Shown here piece by piece: positions 52,868 through 61,693 of a DNA stretch of 64,000 nt (position 1 is its first letter; each line of letters starts with the position of its first letter). Origin of the DNA: Microbacterium sp. Marseille-Q6965 (GTDB taxonomy: Bacteria; Actinomycetota; Actinomycetes; Actinomycetales; Microbacteriaceae); NCBI RefSeq assembly GCF_946151065.1, contig NZ_CAMGZA010000004.1, forward strand, positions 124,001 through 188,000, read 5' to 3'. The position numbers were made by a program, and so were the translations under genes. A model generated the notes under the pieces. It made no database searches and had not been told where the DNA came from. It saw only the letters and a program-made list of their open reading frames with translations.

Positions 52868-53794
52868 TCAGCCCTTCAACCCGGTCGTCGCGACGCCCTG
52901 GATGATGTGCCGCTGCCCGATGAAGAACAGCACGATCATCGGCACCGTCGTCACCACGCTCGCGGTGACGAGGATCTCCCAGTGCCACTCGCCCCCGAAA
53001 CCGAAGGCGTCCACCAGCGACTTCAGTCCTCGCGGCACCGTGAACGTGGCGGAGTCGCGCAGATAGATGAGGCCGCGCATGAGGTCGGTCCACACGGCCT
53101 GCACCTCGAACACGAGCGTCACGGCGATCACCGGTCGGCTGAGCGGCAGCGCGATTCGCCAGAACACCTGCCAGGCGTTGGCGCCGTCGACGCGTGCCGC
53201 GTCGAACAGCTCGCGGGGCAGCGTCATCATGAACTGCCGCATCAGGAAGATGTAGAACGCGCTGCCGAAGAGGTTGTGCGCCCACATCGGCGTGAGGGTG
53301 CCGACCTGGCCGAGCGAGTTCCAGATGAGGAACGTCGGGATCATGGTGACCGCGCCCGGCAGCATCATCGAACCGAGCACGAGCGAGAAGAGCACCCCGC
53401 GCCCGCGGAACCGGAAGTGCGCGAAGCCCCACGCCACCATCGCGCTCGACAGGGTCACAGCCGTCGCCGCCAGGACCGTCACGATCACGGTGTTGAGCAG
53501 CCACACCGCCAGGGGGGCCTCCTGCCACACCGCGACGTAGTTGTCGAAGGTGAAGGTCTCCGGAATGAGCCGGTTGTCGAACACCTCGCCGCGAGGCTTG
53601 AACGACGCGCTGACGAGCCAGACGAAGGGGTAGAGGAAGATGAGCCCCACGATGGTCAGCAGCACGAGTGAGACGATGCGCCCGATGCGGGTGCGGCGTC
53701 GGCGCGACGGGGCACGGCGCGAGGTCGCGATCGTCCCCGCCGCCTCCGTGTCGGTCGTCGCGGCCAGAGGTACCCGCTCGGTCAGCGCGCTCAC
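52868..53794 (-). CDS. Carbohydrate ABC transporter permease (CUT1, MalG type)
   Basis: 308 residues with six membrane segments and the EAA loop (DAARVDGANAWQVFWRIALP) that contacts the ATPase. The N-terminal 35 residues are basic and cytoplasmic. The GTG at 53792-53794 overlaps the stop of the first permease. It forms the channel with the partner permease at 53791-54684. Confidence 0.92.
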   Translation of the reverse strand: MSALTERVPLAATTDTEAAGTIATSRRAPSRRRRTRIGRIVSLVLLTIVGLIFLYPFVWLVSASFKPRGEVFDNRLIPETFTFDNYVAVWQEAPLAVWLLNTVIVTVLAATAVTLSSAMVAWGFAHFRFRGRGVLFSLVLGSMMLPGAVTMIPTFLIWNSLGQVGTLTPMWAHNLFGSAFYIFLMRQFMMTLPRELFDAARVDGANAWQVFWRIALPLSRPVIAVTLVFEVQAVWTDLMRGLIYLRDSATFTVPRGLKSLVDAFGFGGEWHWEILVTASVVTTVPMIVLFFIGQRHIIQGVATTGLKG

Positions 53795-54684
53795 TGTGCC
53801 GCCCCCTCGTAGTGCACCAGTCGACGCGAGAGCACCATCTGCACGGCGGTGATCGCCATGATCACGACGAACAGCACCCAGGCCATCGCCGAGGCATAGC
53901 CCATGTGCAGGAACTCGAACGCCTGCTGGAACAGGTAGATCACATAGAACAGCGCCGCGTCGTTGCTGTACGTGGAGTTGCCCGCTCCGAAGAAGGCGGT
54001 GTACGCCTCATCGAAGGTCTGCAGGCCGCTGATGGTGTTGACGACGACGATGAAGAACACGGCGGGGCTGATCATCGGAAGCGTCACGCTCACGAACCGG
54101 CGCCACGCGCCCGCTCCGTCGAGCGTGGCCGACTCGTACAGTTCCTCCGGCACCCCGCGCAAGGCGGCGAGCAGGATCAGCACGGACGATCCGACGGTCC
54201 ACAGGCTCATGATGACGAGGCCGGGCTTCACCCATCCGGGGTCGGTGGTCCACGACGGGCCGTCGATGCCCACCGCCCCGAGCGCCCCGTTGATGACGCC
54301 GTTCTGCCCGTTGAACAGCAGCAGGAAGAGAATGCCCACCGCCACCGGCGGCGTCATCTTCGGCAGGAAGAACACCGTGCGGAAGAAGCCGGAGGCCCGC
54401 CCCGCCCGGTTCAGCAGCAGGGCGAGGGCGAGGGACACGGCCACGTACAGCGGCACCTGCAGCGCCGTGAAAACGAGCGTGTTGGCGAGCGCCAACGACA
54501 CCTTCGGATCCTCGAACAGCTCCTGGTAGTTGTGGAAGCCGACGAAGTTCGGGTCGTTGATGACGTCGTAATCGGTCAGCGACAGATAGCCGCTGTAGAT
54601 GATCGGCCAGGCCGTGAAGACCGCGAAGCCGATCAGCCAGGGGCTGAGGAAGCCGAAGGCAGCGAGCGACTCTCGCCGCGTCAT
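53791..54684 (-). CDS. Carbohydrate ABC transporter permease (CUT1, MalF type)
   Basis: 297 residues, six membrane segments, EAA loop ESATLDGAGAWRRFVSVTLP. The ATG at 54682-54684 overlaps the stop of the substrate-binding gene (ATGA), and the second permease starts inside its own stop codon: a tightly coupled operon. No ATPase gene follows; CUT1 systems often use a shared MsmK-type ATPase encoded elsewhere. Confidence 0.93.
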   Translation of the reverse strand: MTRRESLAAFGFLSPWLIGFAVFTAWPIIYSGYLSLTDYDVINDPNFVGFHNYQELFEDPKVSLALANTLVFTALQVPLYVAVSLALALLLNRAGRASGFFRTVFFLPKMTPPVAVGILFLLLFNGQNGVINGALGAVGIDGPSWTTDPGWVKPGLVIMSLWTVGSSVLILLAALRGVPEELYESATLDGAGAWRRFVSVTLPMISPAVFFIVVVNTISGLQTFDEAYTAFFGAGNSTYSNDAALFYVIYLFQQAFEFLHMGYASAMAWVLFVVIMAITAVQMVLSRRLVHYEGAAQ

Positions 54685-56075
54685 TCCCCGCCCTCAACCC
54701 TCGCCCAGGCCTCGTCGAGCGCTTCCTGCGCGACCTGCTGGGCCTCCGCGAGGGCCTCCGCCGGCTCGGACTGGCCGGTGAGCACCGCGTTGACCGCGTC
54801 GTTCATCGCCTGGTCGAACTCGGCATCGGCGGGGTTGGCCGGCAGGGAGAACGTGTGCTCGTTGGCCTCGTACATCGCCTCGACGCCCGAGTCCCACGGC
54901 TCGCCGCCGGACGTGACCATGCCGCGCACCATCTCGTCCGCCTCCGCGTTGCCGGTGAGGATGCCGGTGAAGGGCTTGCCCTCCGCCTCGCGCAGCTCGA
55001 GGCGCGCCTGCGCCGCCGCCTCCCACGCGTCGAGCGAGGTCATGACGCGGGCCCAGCGGCAGGCGGCCTCGGGGTTCTCCGCCCCGGCGGGGATCGCCCA
55101 CGCCGAGCCGGACGCGTAGGCGATCGGCTCACCCTCGTGGTCGCGCACCGTGTCGAACGCGACCGGCGCATCCGGCGAGACATCGGCGAGGACGTTCAGG
55201 TACCACTGCTCCATCGGCATCGCGCCGAGCACCCCGGAGGCGAACTGGTTGCCCTCGCCGAAGAAGTCGGCGGAGTCGCGGTAGGCCTTCACATCGGCGA
55301 AGCCGCCCTGTGCGTCATAGATCGACACCGCCCACTCCAGCGCCCGCACAGCCTCGGGGTCGTCGAGGTTGGCCTCGCGCCCATCCTCCGACAGCAGGTC
55401 GACGCCGGCTGCCTTCGCCCACAGCGGGAAGAACTCCGGCAGCTTGCTGTCGACGCCGATCACCTCGAGGCCGGTGCCGCCGCGCTTCATCAGCGCCTCG
55501 TTCGCCGCGGCCATCGCGTCCCAGTCCGACCCGTTCACGTCGTCGATCGAGAGGCCGGCGGCGTCCAGCAGGTCGCCGTTGGCCATGGTCACCTGCACGA
55601 CGTTGAACTCGGGAATGCCGTAGATCTGTCCCTCGAGCGTCACCTGTGCGAGCGCCGACTCGACGTACATGGAGCTGTCGATGCCCTCGCCCTCGATGCA
55701 GCGGTCGAGGGGAAGGATGGCGTCGCGCGCGGCCAGCGAGCCGATCTGGTCGCGGTTGGCGTAGATCAGGTCGGGCGGGGTGCCGGTCGCGACGGTCGAC
55801 AGGAACTGCTGCAGATCGAGCTCACCCTCGATGAGACGCAGCTCGACGCCGTCCCCCAGCTCCTGCTCGGCCAGATCCATGCGGCTGGTGGCCACCTCGT
55901 CCACGCCCGAGAATCCCATGACCGACAGCTCACCCTCGAGCGTGGCCCCGGAGTCGTACTGGGCGTCGTCGTCGCCGCCCGAGCCCCCCGTCCCCACGGC
56001 ACAGCCGCTCGCGAGAAGACCGATCGTGCCCATCGCCGCGAAAGCCGCCAGCCGCCTGTTCCGTGAGGTGTTCAT
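54681..56075 (-). CDS. Carbohydrate ABC transporter substrate-binding lipoprotein
   Basis: 464 residues of the MalE/UgpB-like family. The signal peptide ends in LLASG-C with the lipid-bearing Cys at residue 25, followed by a Gly/Asp spacer. Typical elements are PPDLIYANRDQIGSLAARDA, DWDAMAAANEAL and AYASGSAWAIPAGAENPEAA. The sugar is unknown. It is first in the operon; the ATG at 56073-56075 follows GAGGAGCGGTGAC. The 292-base gap to the next gene (56076-56367) holds no further gene and no clear operator. Confidence 0.92.
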   Translation of the reverse strand: MNTSRNRRLAAFAAMGTIGLLASGCAVGTGGSGGDDDAQYDSGATLEGELSVMGFSGVDEVATSRMDLAEQELGDGVELRLIEGELDLQQFLSTVATGTPPDLIYANRDQIGSLAARDAILPLDRCIEGEGIDSSMYVESALAQVTLEGQIYGIPEFNVVQVTMANGDLLDAAGLSIDDVNGSDWDAMAAANEALMKRGGTGLEVIGVDSKLPEFFPLWAKAAGVDLLSEDGREANLDDPEAVRALEWAVSIYDAQGGFADVKAYRDSADFFGEGNQFASGVLGAMPMEQWYLNVLADVSPDAPVAFDTVRDHEGEPIAYASGSAWAIPAGAENPEAACRWARVMTSLDAWEAAAQARLELREAEGKPFTGILTGNAEADEMVRGMVTSGGEPWDSGVEAMYEANEHTFSLPANPADAEFDQAMNDAVNAVLTGQSEPAEALAEAQQVAQEALDEAWARVEGGE

Positions 56076-56367
56076 GTCACCGCTCCTCGTCATCCCCTCG
56101 CCCTGAGAAGTGGGCGGTGGGCAAGAACTTACGTGTCCGGGTGAGTCTCCCGGAAGCTCTTGACAAAGGCAGTGTTGGCCCGTAGCGGCGCCCTCGCGAG
56201 CACGGCCGGATGGCGGGGAGACGAAGCATCCCGCGCGCGGCATATATCCCGCGCGGCCGGTCTGGGGCAATCCCCGTGCGTCCGGTCCACCCGCGTTCAT
56301 ACGCTCGAAAACGATCCGACCGAGGATCCGCGATCCGACAGAGGATCCGCGACGTGAAGGAGGAACT

Positions 56368-56853
56368 GTGAGCCAGCTTCAGCTTGAGACCCCGGACGAC
56401 CTGCTCCGCATGCAGCTGCGCGTTGCGCGCACGATGGAGGACGACTCGCTCGCCGCGCTGGGCGAGCTCGCCGAGGCCGCCGAGTCGGCCGACATCAAGA
56501 AGCTCTTCCGCCACCACGCGGACGAGACGCAGCAGCAGATCGAGAACCTGCGCAAGGTGTTCCAGATCCTGGAACTGCCGGAGTCGACGGCGGCCTCGCC
56601 GGTCACGAAGGGCATCGGCAAGCACGCCGAATCGCTCATCGCGCGCAGCGCGAAGGGCCTGCGCGATCAGGTCACGCTGTCGGCCGCGCTCGGCAATGAG
56701 CACTACGAGATGGCGGCATACGAGGCGCTCATCACTCCGCTGACCGCGCTGGGCGCCACCGACGCCGTGAAGCTGCTCGAGGAGAACCGCGAGCAGGAGA
56801 TCCACACGAGCGAGGAGCTCTCGGAGCGGCTGCGGCAGCTCGTGCAGGGCTGA
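56368..56853 (+). CDS. Ferritin-like DUF892 (YciE/YciF) protein
   Basis: 161 residues, all-helical, starting MSQLQLETPDDLLRMQLRVA. Glu/His residues in DDSLAALGELAEAAESADI, RHHADETQQQI and NEHYEMAAYEAL match the ferritin-like fold of stress-linked YciE/YciF proteins, which may bind a di-iron or similar site. The GTG at 56368 follows AAGGAGGAACT, one of the strongest ribosome-binding sites in the window. Probably part of the general stress response (inference). Confidence 0.88.
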   Translation: MSQLQLETPDDLLRMQLRVARTMEDDSLAALGELAEAAESADIKKLFRHHADETQQQIENLRKVFQILELPESTAASPVTKGIGKHAESLIARSAKGLRDQVTLSAALGNEHYEMAAYEALITPLTALGATDAVKLLEENREQEIHTSEELSERLRQLVQG

Positions 56854-56867
56854 GACCCCCGATCACC

Positions 56868-56905
56868 AGAGGGCCCGGGCGCATCGACGCGACCCGGGCC
56901 CCCTC
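56868..56905. terminator. Hairpin between convergent genes
   Basis: GAGGGCCCGGG pairs imperfectly with CCCGGGCCCCCTC across a loop of about 15 bases, after the ferritin-like gene and before the end of the DUF6766 gene. Confidence 0.6.
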
Positions 56906-56914
56906 GCGTGGGGC

Positions 56915-57601
56915 CTACTGCGATTCCTCGGCGGCCACGTGGTGCGGCATGCCCACCGGCTTGGCCTCGGCCGACCCTCGTTGGCGCAGATAGATCGAGA
57001 ACGCCACCATGCAACCCACGGCAAGGAACTCGGACTGCCAGTTCTGCAGCGTGCGGTTCCAGAACTCGGGCGTGGCGATGTACTCCACCCAGGTCATGGG
57101 CGGCTCGCCGTGCAGAGCCGCCTCCTCGTTGGCCACGGTGGTGCCGGCGAGCGACTGCGCCAACCACGAGAGCACGAAGACGGCGCCCATCACGATGAGC
57201 ATCGAGTTCTCCAGCAGCCAGCGCCGTGCGCCGTCCACCTTCGCCCATCGCGGCGACTCGGGCAGGGCGTGTCCGCCGACCCGCTGATCCTCGTCGGACC
57301 CTCGCCCCTCGTCCCCCGGCTTCTTCGACTCGGGCGAGCCGCGCTGCACGAGCCACACGGTGGCGAGGATGAAGACGAAGAACTGCAGGAACTCGCTCTG
57401 CCAGTTCTCGGCGACGTCGACGACGAAGTCGCTCGATGTCACGTACTGCCAGAAACCCTCGGCCGGCCGGCCGTGCCGCACCAGCTCCTCGTTGTTCTGC
57501 GCGAGCCCCGCGAACGCCTGCCCGATGACCGTCGCGAGGAAGATCGCGAGAAAGAACAGGCTCAGGCCCGCGTCGCGGACGAAGTGGCGCATCGACGTCA
57601 C
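56915..57601 (-). CDS. DUF6766 family membrane protein
   Basis: 228 residues with an internal repeat: two units, each a membrane helix, an Asn/Glu/His-Gly-rich loop, then a WQSEFL segment and another helix. First unit: VGIxG-like VIGQAFAG, then ENWQSEFLQFFVF; second: LSWLAQSLAG, then QNWQSEFLAVGCM. So four membrane helices. The GTG at 57599-57601 overlaps the stop of a 36-residue membrane peptide. Function unknown; it sits among stress-type genes. Confidence 0.8.
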   Translation of the reverse strand: MTSMRHFVRDAGLSLFFLAIFLATVIGQAFAGLAQNNEELVRHGRPAEGFWQYVTSSDFVVDVAENWQSEFLQFFVFILATVWLVQRGSPESKKPGDEGRGSDEDQRVGGHALPESPRWAKVDGARRWLLENSMLIVMGAVFVLSWLAQSLAGTTVANEEAALHGEPPMTWVEYIATPEFWNRTLQNWQSEFLAVGCMVAFSIYLRQRGSAEAKPVGMPHHVAAEESQ

Positions 57602-57708
57602 CTCCCCAGCGCGGGGATCAGGAGCATCAGGGCAAGGCCCACCGTGACGATCGTCATCCAGGCGCCGAAGGCGAACCGCATCGGTCGCCGATCAAGGTCT
57701 CGTTCCAT
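57598..57708 (-). CDS. Small single-span membrane protein upstream of DUF6766
   Basis: 36 residues: basic start MERDLDRRPMRF, then one hydrophobic helix (GAWMTIVTVGLALMLLIPAL). ATG at 57706-57708 is preceded by AAGATCGGGGC. Its stop overlaps the GTG of the DUF6766 gene (GTGA), which argues that it is translated and is either a coupled partner or a leader peptide. Confidence 0.55.
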   Translation of the reverse strand: MERDLDRRPMRFAFGAWMTIVTVGLALMLLIPALGR

Positions 57709-57887
57709 GCCCCGATCTTCATGCGGCCGCGCGCGGACCCTCAACCGCTTGACAGGAGCGCACGCGCGCGGCGCAGGCATGTTGCGTGTCAGGGCGCCCG
57801 GCGTCAAGCCCGTCGTGTGCGGACTTTGCCGTGCCTAGCGTGGGTGTCACGACATCACGCAAGCACCGAAAGCTAAGGAGGCACGAG

Positions 57888-58385
57888 ATGGCCACGACCA
57901 CACTTCGCGCGGAGGTGGACGTCGACGCGCCCATCCGCAAGGTGTACGACCAGTGGACGCAGTTCGAGTCGTTCCCGGAGTTCCTCGGGGCGGTGAAGTC
58001 GGTCGAGCAGATCGACGACGTCCGCACGCGGTGGACCGTGAGTATCGCCGGGCACGAGAACTCCTTCTACGCGGACATCGTCGACCAGGTGCCCGACCGC
58101 CACGTCTCGTGGCAGAGCACAGACGGCACCTTCCATCGCGGCAGCGTCGAGTTCGCGCCCAACGGCGAGGGCACGCACGTCCGCCTTGAGATGGAGTGGG
58201 AGCCCGAGGGCTTCATCGAGAAGGCCGGCGCCGCGCTCGGCATCGATGACGCCCAGGCCCGCACCGACCTGCGGCGCTTTAAGGAGTTCATCGAGGAGCG
58301 CGGATCGGAGACCGGCGCCTGGCGCGGCGAGATCCACGGCGCCCAGGAGACGTCCGGCGACCAGGGCGGCGTCACGGGCATCTGA
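57888..58385 (+). CDS. SRPBCC family protein (polyketide cyclase/CoQ-binding type)
   Basis: 165 residues. The SRPBCC pattern is clear: VDVDAPIRKVYDQWTQFESF, FPEFLGAVKSVEQID, then DRHVSWQSTDG and a C-terminal helix (DDAQARTDLRRFKEFIEERG). It binds a hydrophobic ligand or lipid; role unknown. The preceding AAGGAGG makes a strong ribosome-binding site for the ATG at 57888. The C-terminal 20 residues are Gly/Asp-rich and probably disordered. A terminator follows. Confidence 0.85.
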   Translation: MATTTLRAEVDVDAPIRKVYDQWTQFESFPEFLGAVKSVEQIDDVRTRWTVSIAGHENSFYADIVDQVPDRHVSWQSTDGTFHRGSVEFAPNGEGTHVRLEMEWEPEGFIEKAGAALGIDDAQARTDLRRFKEFIEERGSETGAWRGEIHGAQETSGDQGGVTGI

Positions 58386-58389
58386 GATC

Positions 58390-58432
58390 GCGCGCCAGAG
58401 GACCCGGGCACGGCCCGGGCCTTCTGGCGCGC
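58390..58432 (+). terminator. Terminator of the SRPBCC gene
   Basis: GCGCCAGA and CCCGGGC pair with GCCCGGG and TCTGGCGC around the loop ACG, directly after the stop. Confidence 0.75.
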
Positions 58433-58460
58433 CAGGATATTGCTCCCAGCCGCGGCGCGT

Positions 58461-58466
58461 TAGAGT
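58461..58466 (+). promoter_or_regulatory. -10 element, leaderless DUF7882 paralogue 2
   Basis: TAGAGT followed by 6 bases (CTGCGT) and the ATG at 58473. Confidence 0.6.
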
Positions 58467-58472
58467 CTGCGT

Positions 58473-58796
58473 ATGGGACGATTCCTTTACGGCGCGGCGG
58501 CCACAAGCGTCGAGATCGATGACCGCACGCTCGCGCACTTGCGAATCGTTGTCATGAACAAGCTGCGCCGCGGCGAGCCCTTCATGTTCGACACGAAGCT
58601 CGGCGAGGGCGAGGGGCGCCGCAGTTTCTGGCTGCACCCCTCCATTCCCATGCAGTTCCACTTCTCCGGCGGTCGCGCTCCGCGTCTGAACCGGGCGTGG
58701 CTCGATGACCTCATGCTCGCGGCGAGCGGCCCCAACGGGCTGACGATCACGCCGGAGCCGCCGGAGCCGACGTTCCCGCACAACGGCGAGGACTGA
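58473..58796 (+). CDS. DUF7882 family protein, paralogue 2
   Basis: 107 residues: MGRFLYGAAATSVEIDDRTL, KLRRGEPFMF, FWLHPSIPMQF and LNRAWLDDLMLAASGPNGL. It aligns end to end with the paralogues at 34304 and 58849 (same G-x-L-x-Y-G start and K-L-R-R core). No ligase motif. It shares a bidirectional terminator with paralogue 3, which converges on it. Confidence 0.78.
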   Translation: MGRFLYGAAATSVEIDDRTLAHLRIVVMNKLRRGEPFMFDTKLGEGEGRRSFWLHPSIPMQFHFSGGRAPRLNRAWLDDLMLAASGPNGLTITPEPPEPTFPHNGED

Positions 58797-58800
58797 CACG

Positions 58801-58840
58801 AAAAAGAGCGCCGATCCCCGAGGGGGTCGGCGCTCTTTTC
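58801..58840. terminator. Bidirectional terminator between DUF7882 paralogues
   Basis: AAAAGAGCGCCGA with CCCC pairs with GGGG and TCGGCGCTCTTTT; A and T runs flank the stem on both sides, so it works in both directions. Confidence 0.9.
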
Positions 58841-58848
58841 GTGTGCGC

Positions 58849-59169
58849 TCAGCTGTGGCCGGGTGCCGATTCGACGTGCTCCTCGGTCAGCGTGATGCCT
58901 CCCAGCGCGTTCGCGGAGTGCGCCAGCTCCTCGATCCAGGCGCGGTTCAGCTCCGGCGCCTCGGGGTCGTCGAAGACGAAGCGGATCGGGAGCGAGGGGT
59001 TGATCCAGATGGTGCTGCGACCCGTCGGCTCGGATTCGTGGTGCTTCCACGACACCGTGAAGCTCTCGTTGCGCCGCAGCTTCGCGACGATCACGACCTT
59101 CAGATGCGCGAGTGCCCGGTCCTCGATGTGGATCGGCATGGCCGAACCGCCGTAGTACAAGATGCCCAT
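58849..59169 (-). CDS. DUF7882 family protein, paralogue 3
   Basis: 106 residues: MGILYYGGSAMPIHIEDRAL, KLRRNESFTVSW, IWINPSLPIRF and LNRAWIEELAHSANALGGI. The closest relative in the window is paralogue 1 at 34304 (both share SFxxSWK and TIWxxxSxPxRF). The ATG is 6 bases after TACGGT (leaderless). It converges on paralogue 2 and diverges from the alarmone synthetase gene. Confidence 0.78.
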   Translation of the reverse strand: MGILYYGGSAMPIHIEDRALAHLKVVIVAKLRRNESFTVSWKHHESEPTGRSTIWINPSLPIRFVFDDPEAPELNRAWIEELAHSANALGGITLTEEHVESAPGHS

Positions 59170-59175
59170 GAGAGA

Positions 59176-59181
59176 ACCGTA
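59176..59181 (-). promoter_or_regulatory. -10 element, leaderless DUF7882 paralogue 3
   Basis: TACGGT on the minus strand, 6 bases (TCTCTC), then ATG at 59169. Confidence 0.55.
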
Positions 59182-59281
59182 CCCCGTCGGCGCCGCGCGT
59201 CCACGACGACGTGCTCCGGCCCGCGGATCCGCCGCGGTGGAAACCATAGCCTTCTCCCAGCACACGCGTATCGGAGATGCA

Positions 59282-59287
59282 TAGCGT
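59282..59287 (+). promoter_or_regulatory. -10 element, leaderless alarmone synthetase gene
   Basis: TAGCGT followed by 6 bases (GAAGGC) and the ATG at 59294. Confidence 0.6.
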
Positions 59288-59293
59288 GAAGGC

Positions 59294-60010
59294 ATGACCA
59301 CCGATTCGGCGGACGCGCTCGCCTTCGACGACGAGGCGCTGGCGCACGCGCGGGAGATCCGCGACGACCTGGCCCGGTTCCTGTCGGAGTATCGCTTCGG
59401 CATGCGCGAGATCGAGACCAAGATGGTCATCCTGCGCGAGGACTTCGAGCACACGCACGCCTACAACCCCATCGAGAACGTCTCGTGCCGCCTCAAGTCG
59501 CCCGACTCGATCCTCACCAAGGTGATGCGCAAGGGCATCGAGCCGGACTTCGACTCGATCCGCCAGCAGATCACCGACATCGCCGGCGTGCGCGTGACGT
59601 GCAGCTTCGTGAGCGACGTGTACCGCCTGTTCGAGCTGCTCGCGGGGCAGGACGATGTCACGGTGCTTCAGGTCAAGGACTACATCGCCCATCCCAAGCC
59701 GAACGGCTACAAGAGCCTGCATGCGATCGTGGAGGTGCCGGTGTTCCTGTCCACGGGCACGGTCCATGTGCCCGTGGAGGTGCAGTTCCGCACCATCGCG
59801 ATGGACTTCTGGGCGAGCCTCGAGCACAAGATCTACTACAAGTACGACCGGCAGGTGCCGGTGCGCCTCACCGACAGCCTGAGGGACGCGGCGATCACGG
59901 CGGCCGAACTCGACGAGCGGATGGAGCGCATCCACCGCGAGATCCACGGCACGCACCCGCCCATCCGTCCGCTTCGCGCGATCGACGGCGGCGACGGCCA
60001 GGTGGCCTGA
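59294..60010 (+). CDS. Small alarmone synthetase (RelQ/RelP-like GTP pyrophosphokinase)
   Basis: 238 residues. The RelA/SpoT synthetase domain is present without the hydrolase or regulatory domains: RLKSPDSILTKVMRKG, DIAGVRVTCSFVSDVYRL, the G-loop HPKPNGYKSLHAIV with its GTP-stacking Tyr, and EVQFRTIAMDFWASLEHKIYY with the catalytic Glu. It should make (p)ppGpp from ATP and GDP/GTP. Length is that of stand-alone small synthetases. The N-terminal 40 residues are a helix that may oligomerise. Confidence 0.92.
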   Translation: MTTDSADALAFDDEALAHAREIRDDLARFLSEYRFGMREIETKMVILREDFEHTHAYNPIENVSCRLKSPDSILTKVMRKGIEPDFDSIRQQITDIAGVRVTCSFVSDVYRLFELLAGQDDVTVLQVKDYIAHPKPNGYKSLHAIVEVPVFLSTGTVHVPVEVQFRTIAMDFWASLEHKIYYKYDRQVPVRLTDSLRDAAITAAELDERMERIHREIHGTHPPIRPLRAIDGGDGQVA

Positions 60011-60124
60011 CAGCGGCGCCGCGAACGGGGCGCAGGCGCGTCGGGTTCCCCTGCCCGCGCGTTGCCGCGTATTGTCGGTGACCGGCCGCAGGCCGAGACC
60101 CGAACGTCGCGAGCGAGGAGCACC

Positions 60125-61693
60125 ATGGCGCGAGCACAGCGCGAAGTCACCGCCGTCCCCGAGCGGGAGCAGTGGTCCGGACAGGTGGGATTCATCCTGT
60201 CGGCCCTCGGCTCGGCGGTCGGCCTGGGCAACATCTGGCGCTTCCCGGGCGTCGCGTACGAGTCCGGAGGGGGGGCGTTCCTCATCCCCTACCTCGTGGC
60301 GCTCGTCACGGCAGGCATCCCGATCCTCTTCCTGGACTACGCGATCGGGCACCGCTTCCGGGGCTCCGCCCCGCTCGCGCTGCGTCGCCTGGGTGGCAAG
60401 CTGGGCGAGGGGCTGGGCTGGTTCCAGGTGCTCATCTGCGTCTTCATCGCGACGTACTACACGGCGGTGCTGGCGTGGTCTTCCAGCTACTTCGTGTTCT
60501 CGTGGGATCTGCGCTGGGGCGACGACACCACGGGCTTCTTCACGGGTGACTACCTGCATGCGGCCGGCGAGCCCTTCACGCTCGACTACGTGCCGGCGGT
60601 GGCGATTCCGCTCGCCATCATGTGGGTCGTCACGCTCGGCATCCTGGCCGCGGGCGTGGTGAAGGGCGTGCAGCGAGCCAACGTCGTCTTCATCCCGCTG
60701 CTCGTCATCGCGTTCGTCGTCATCGTGATCTATGCGCTCACGCTGCCCGGCGCGTCCCAGGGCCTGAACGAGTTCTTCACGCCCGATTTCGCCGCGCTCG
60801 CCGATCCGAACGTGTGGATCGCCGCCTACAGCCAGATCTTCTTCTCGCTCTCGGTCGCGTTCGGGATCATGATCACGTTCGCCTCGTACCGGAAGCGCCG
60901 CTCCAACATGACGGGTGCGGGCCTCGTAGTGGCCTTCGGCAACTCGTCGTTCGAGATCCTCGCGGGCATCGGCGTCTTCGCAACCCTCGGCTTCTTCGCC
61001 TTCCAGCAGGGCGTGGACGTCGGCGACCTCGAGGGGCTGACGGGCGTGGGCCTGGCCTTCATGACCTTCCCCGCGATCGTGAGCGAGATGCCCGGCGGCG
61101 CATGGGTCGGCGCGCTCTTCTTCGGCTCGCTCACGCTCGCGGGCCTGACCTCGCTCATCTCGATCCTCGAGGTGATCATCGCGGCGTTGCGCGACAAGTT
61201 CGCCCTCACCCGGATGCAGGCCGTGCTCGGGTTCGGCGGCGTACTCGCCGTGGTGTCGCTGGTCCTGTTCGGGTCGACGTCGGGCCTGACGGCGCTGGAC
61301 ACGATCGACAACTGGGCGAACAACCTCGGCATCGTCGGCTCCGCCATCGCGATGTCGATCATCGTGCTGTGGATGCGGCGGCGCGGCCCCGAACTCGCCG
61401 GGCATCTGAGCGCCCTGTCGACGTTCCGCGTGGGCCGCCTGTGGACGTTCTTCACCGCGGTGTTGGCGCCGGCGGTGCTCACCTACATGCTCGTCACGAA
61501 GATCATCGACCTGCTCGTCAACGGCTACGAGGAGTACCCGACCTGGTACCTCGGGGTCGCCGGCTGGGGTTCCGTGCTCATCATGCTCGTGGGCGCGCTC
61601 GTGCTGCCGCAGCTGCGGTGGCGCCACGATCCCGACCGGTTCGACGCCTGGCCGACGAACGCGCAGCTGAACCTGAAGGGAGGCGCCCGATGA
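60125..61693 (+). CDS. metP: NSS-family Na+-dependent transporter (MetP-like)
   Basis: 522 residues with about 12 membrane helices. The NSS (LeuT-fold) signature WSGQVGFILSALGSAVGLGN and IWRFPGVAYESGGGAFLIPY holds the unwound TM1 and the Na+ sites. The small gene coupled at the 3' end matches the MetPS arrangement of C. glutamicum, where it imports methionine and alanine with Na+. ATG at 60125 is preceded by GAGCGAGGAGCACC. Confidence 0.9.
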   Translation: MARAQREVTAVPEREQWSGQVGFILSALGSAVGLGNIWRFPGVAYESGGGAFLIPYLVALVTAGIPILFLDYAIGHRFRGSAPLALRRLGGKLGEGLGWFQVLICVFIATYYTAVLAWSSSYFVFSWDLRWGDDTTGFFTGDYLHAAGEPFTLDYVPAVAIPLAIMWVVTLGILAAGVVKGVQRANVVFIPLLVIAFVVIVIYALTLPGASQGLNEFFTPDFAALADPNVWIAAYSQIFFSLSVAFGIMITFASYRKRRSNMTGAGLVVAFGNSSFEILAGIGVFATLGFFAFQQGVDVGDLEGLTGVGLAFMTFPAIVSEMPGGAWVGALFFGSLTLAGLTSLISILEVIIAALRDKFALTRMQAVLGFGGVLAVVSLVLFGSTSGLTALDTIDNWANNLGIVGSAIAMSIIVLWMRRRGPELAGHLSALSTFRVGRLWTFFTAVLAPAVLTYMLVTKIIDLLVNGYEEYPTWYLGVAGWGSVLIMLVGALVLPQLRWRHDPDRFDAWPTNAQLNLKGGAR

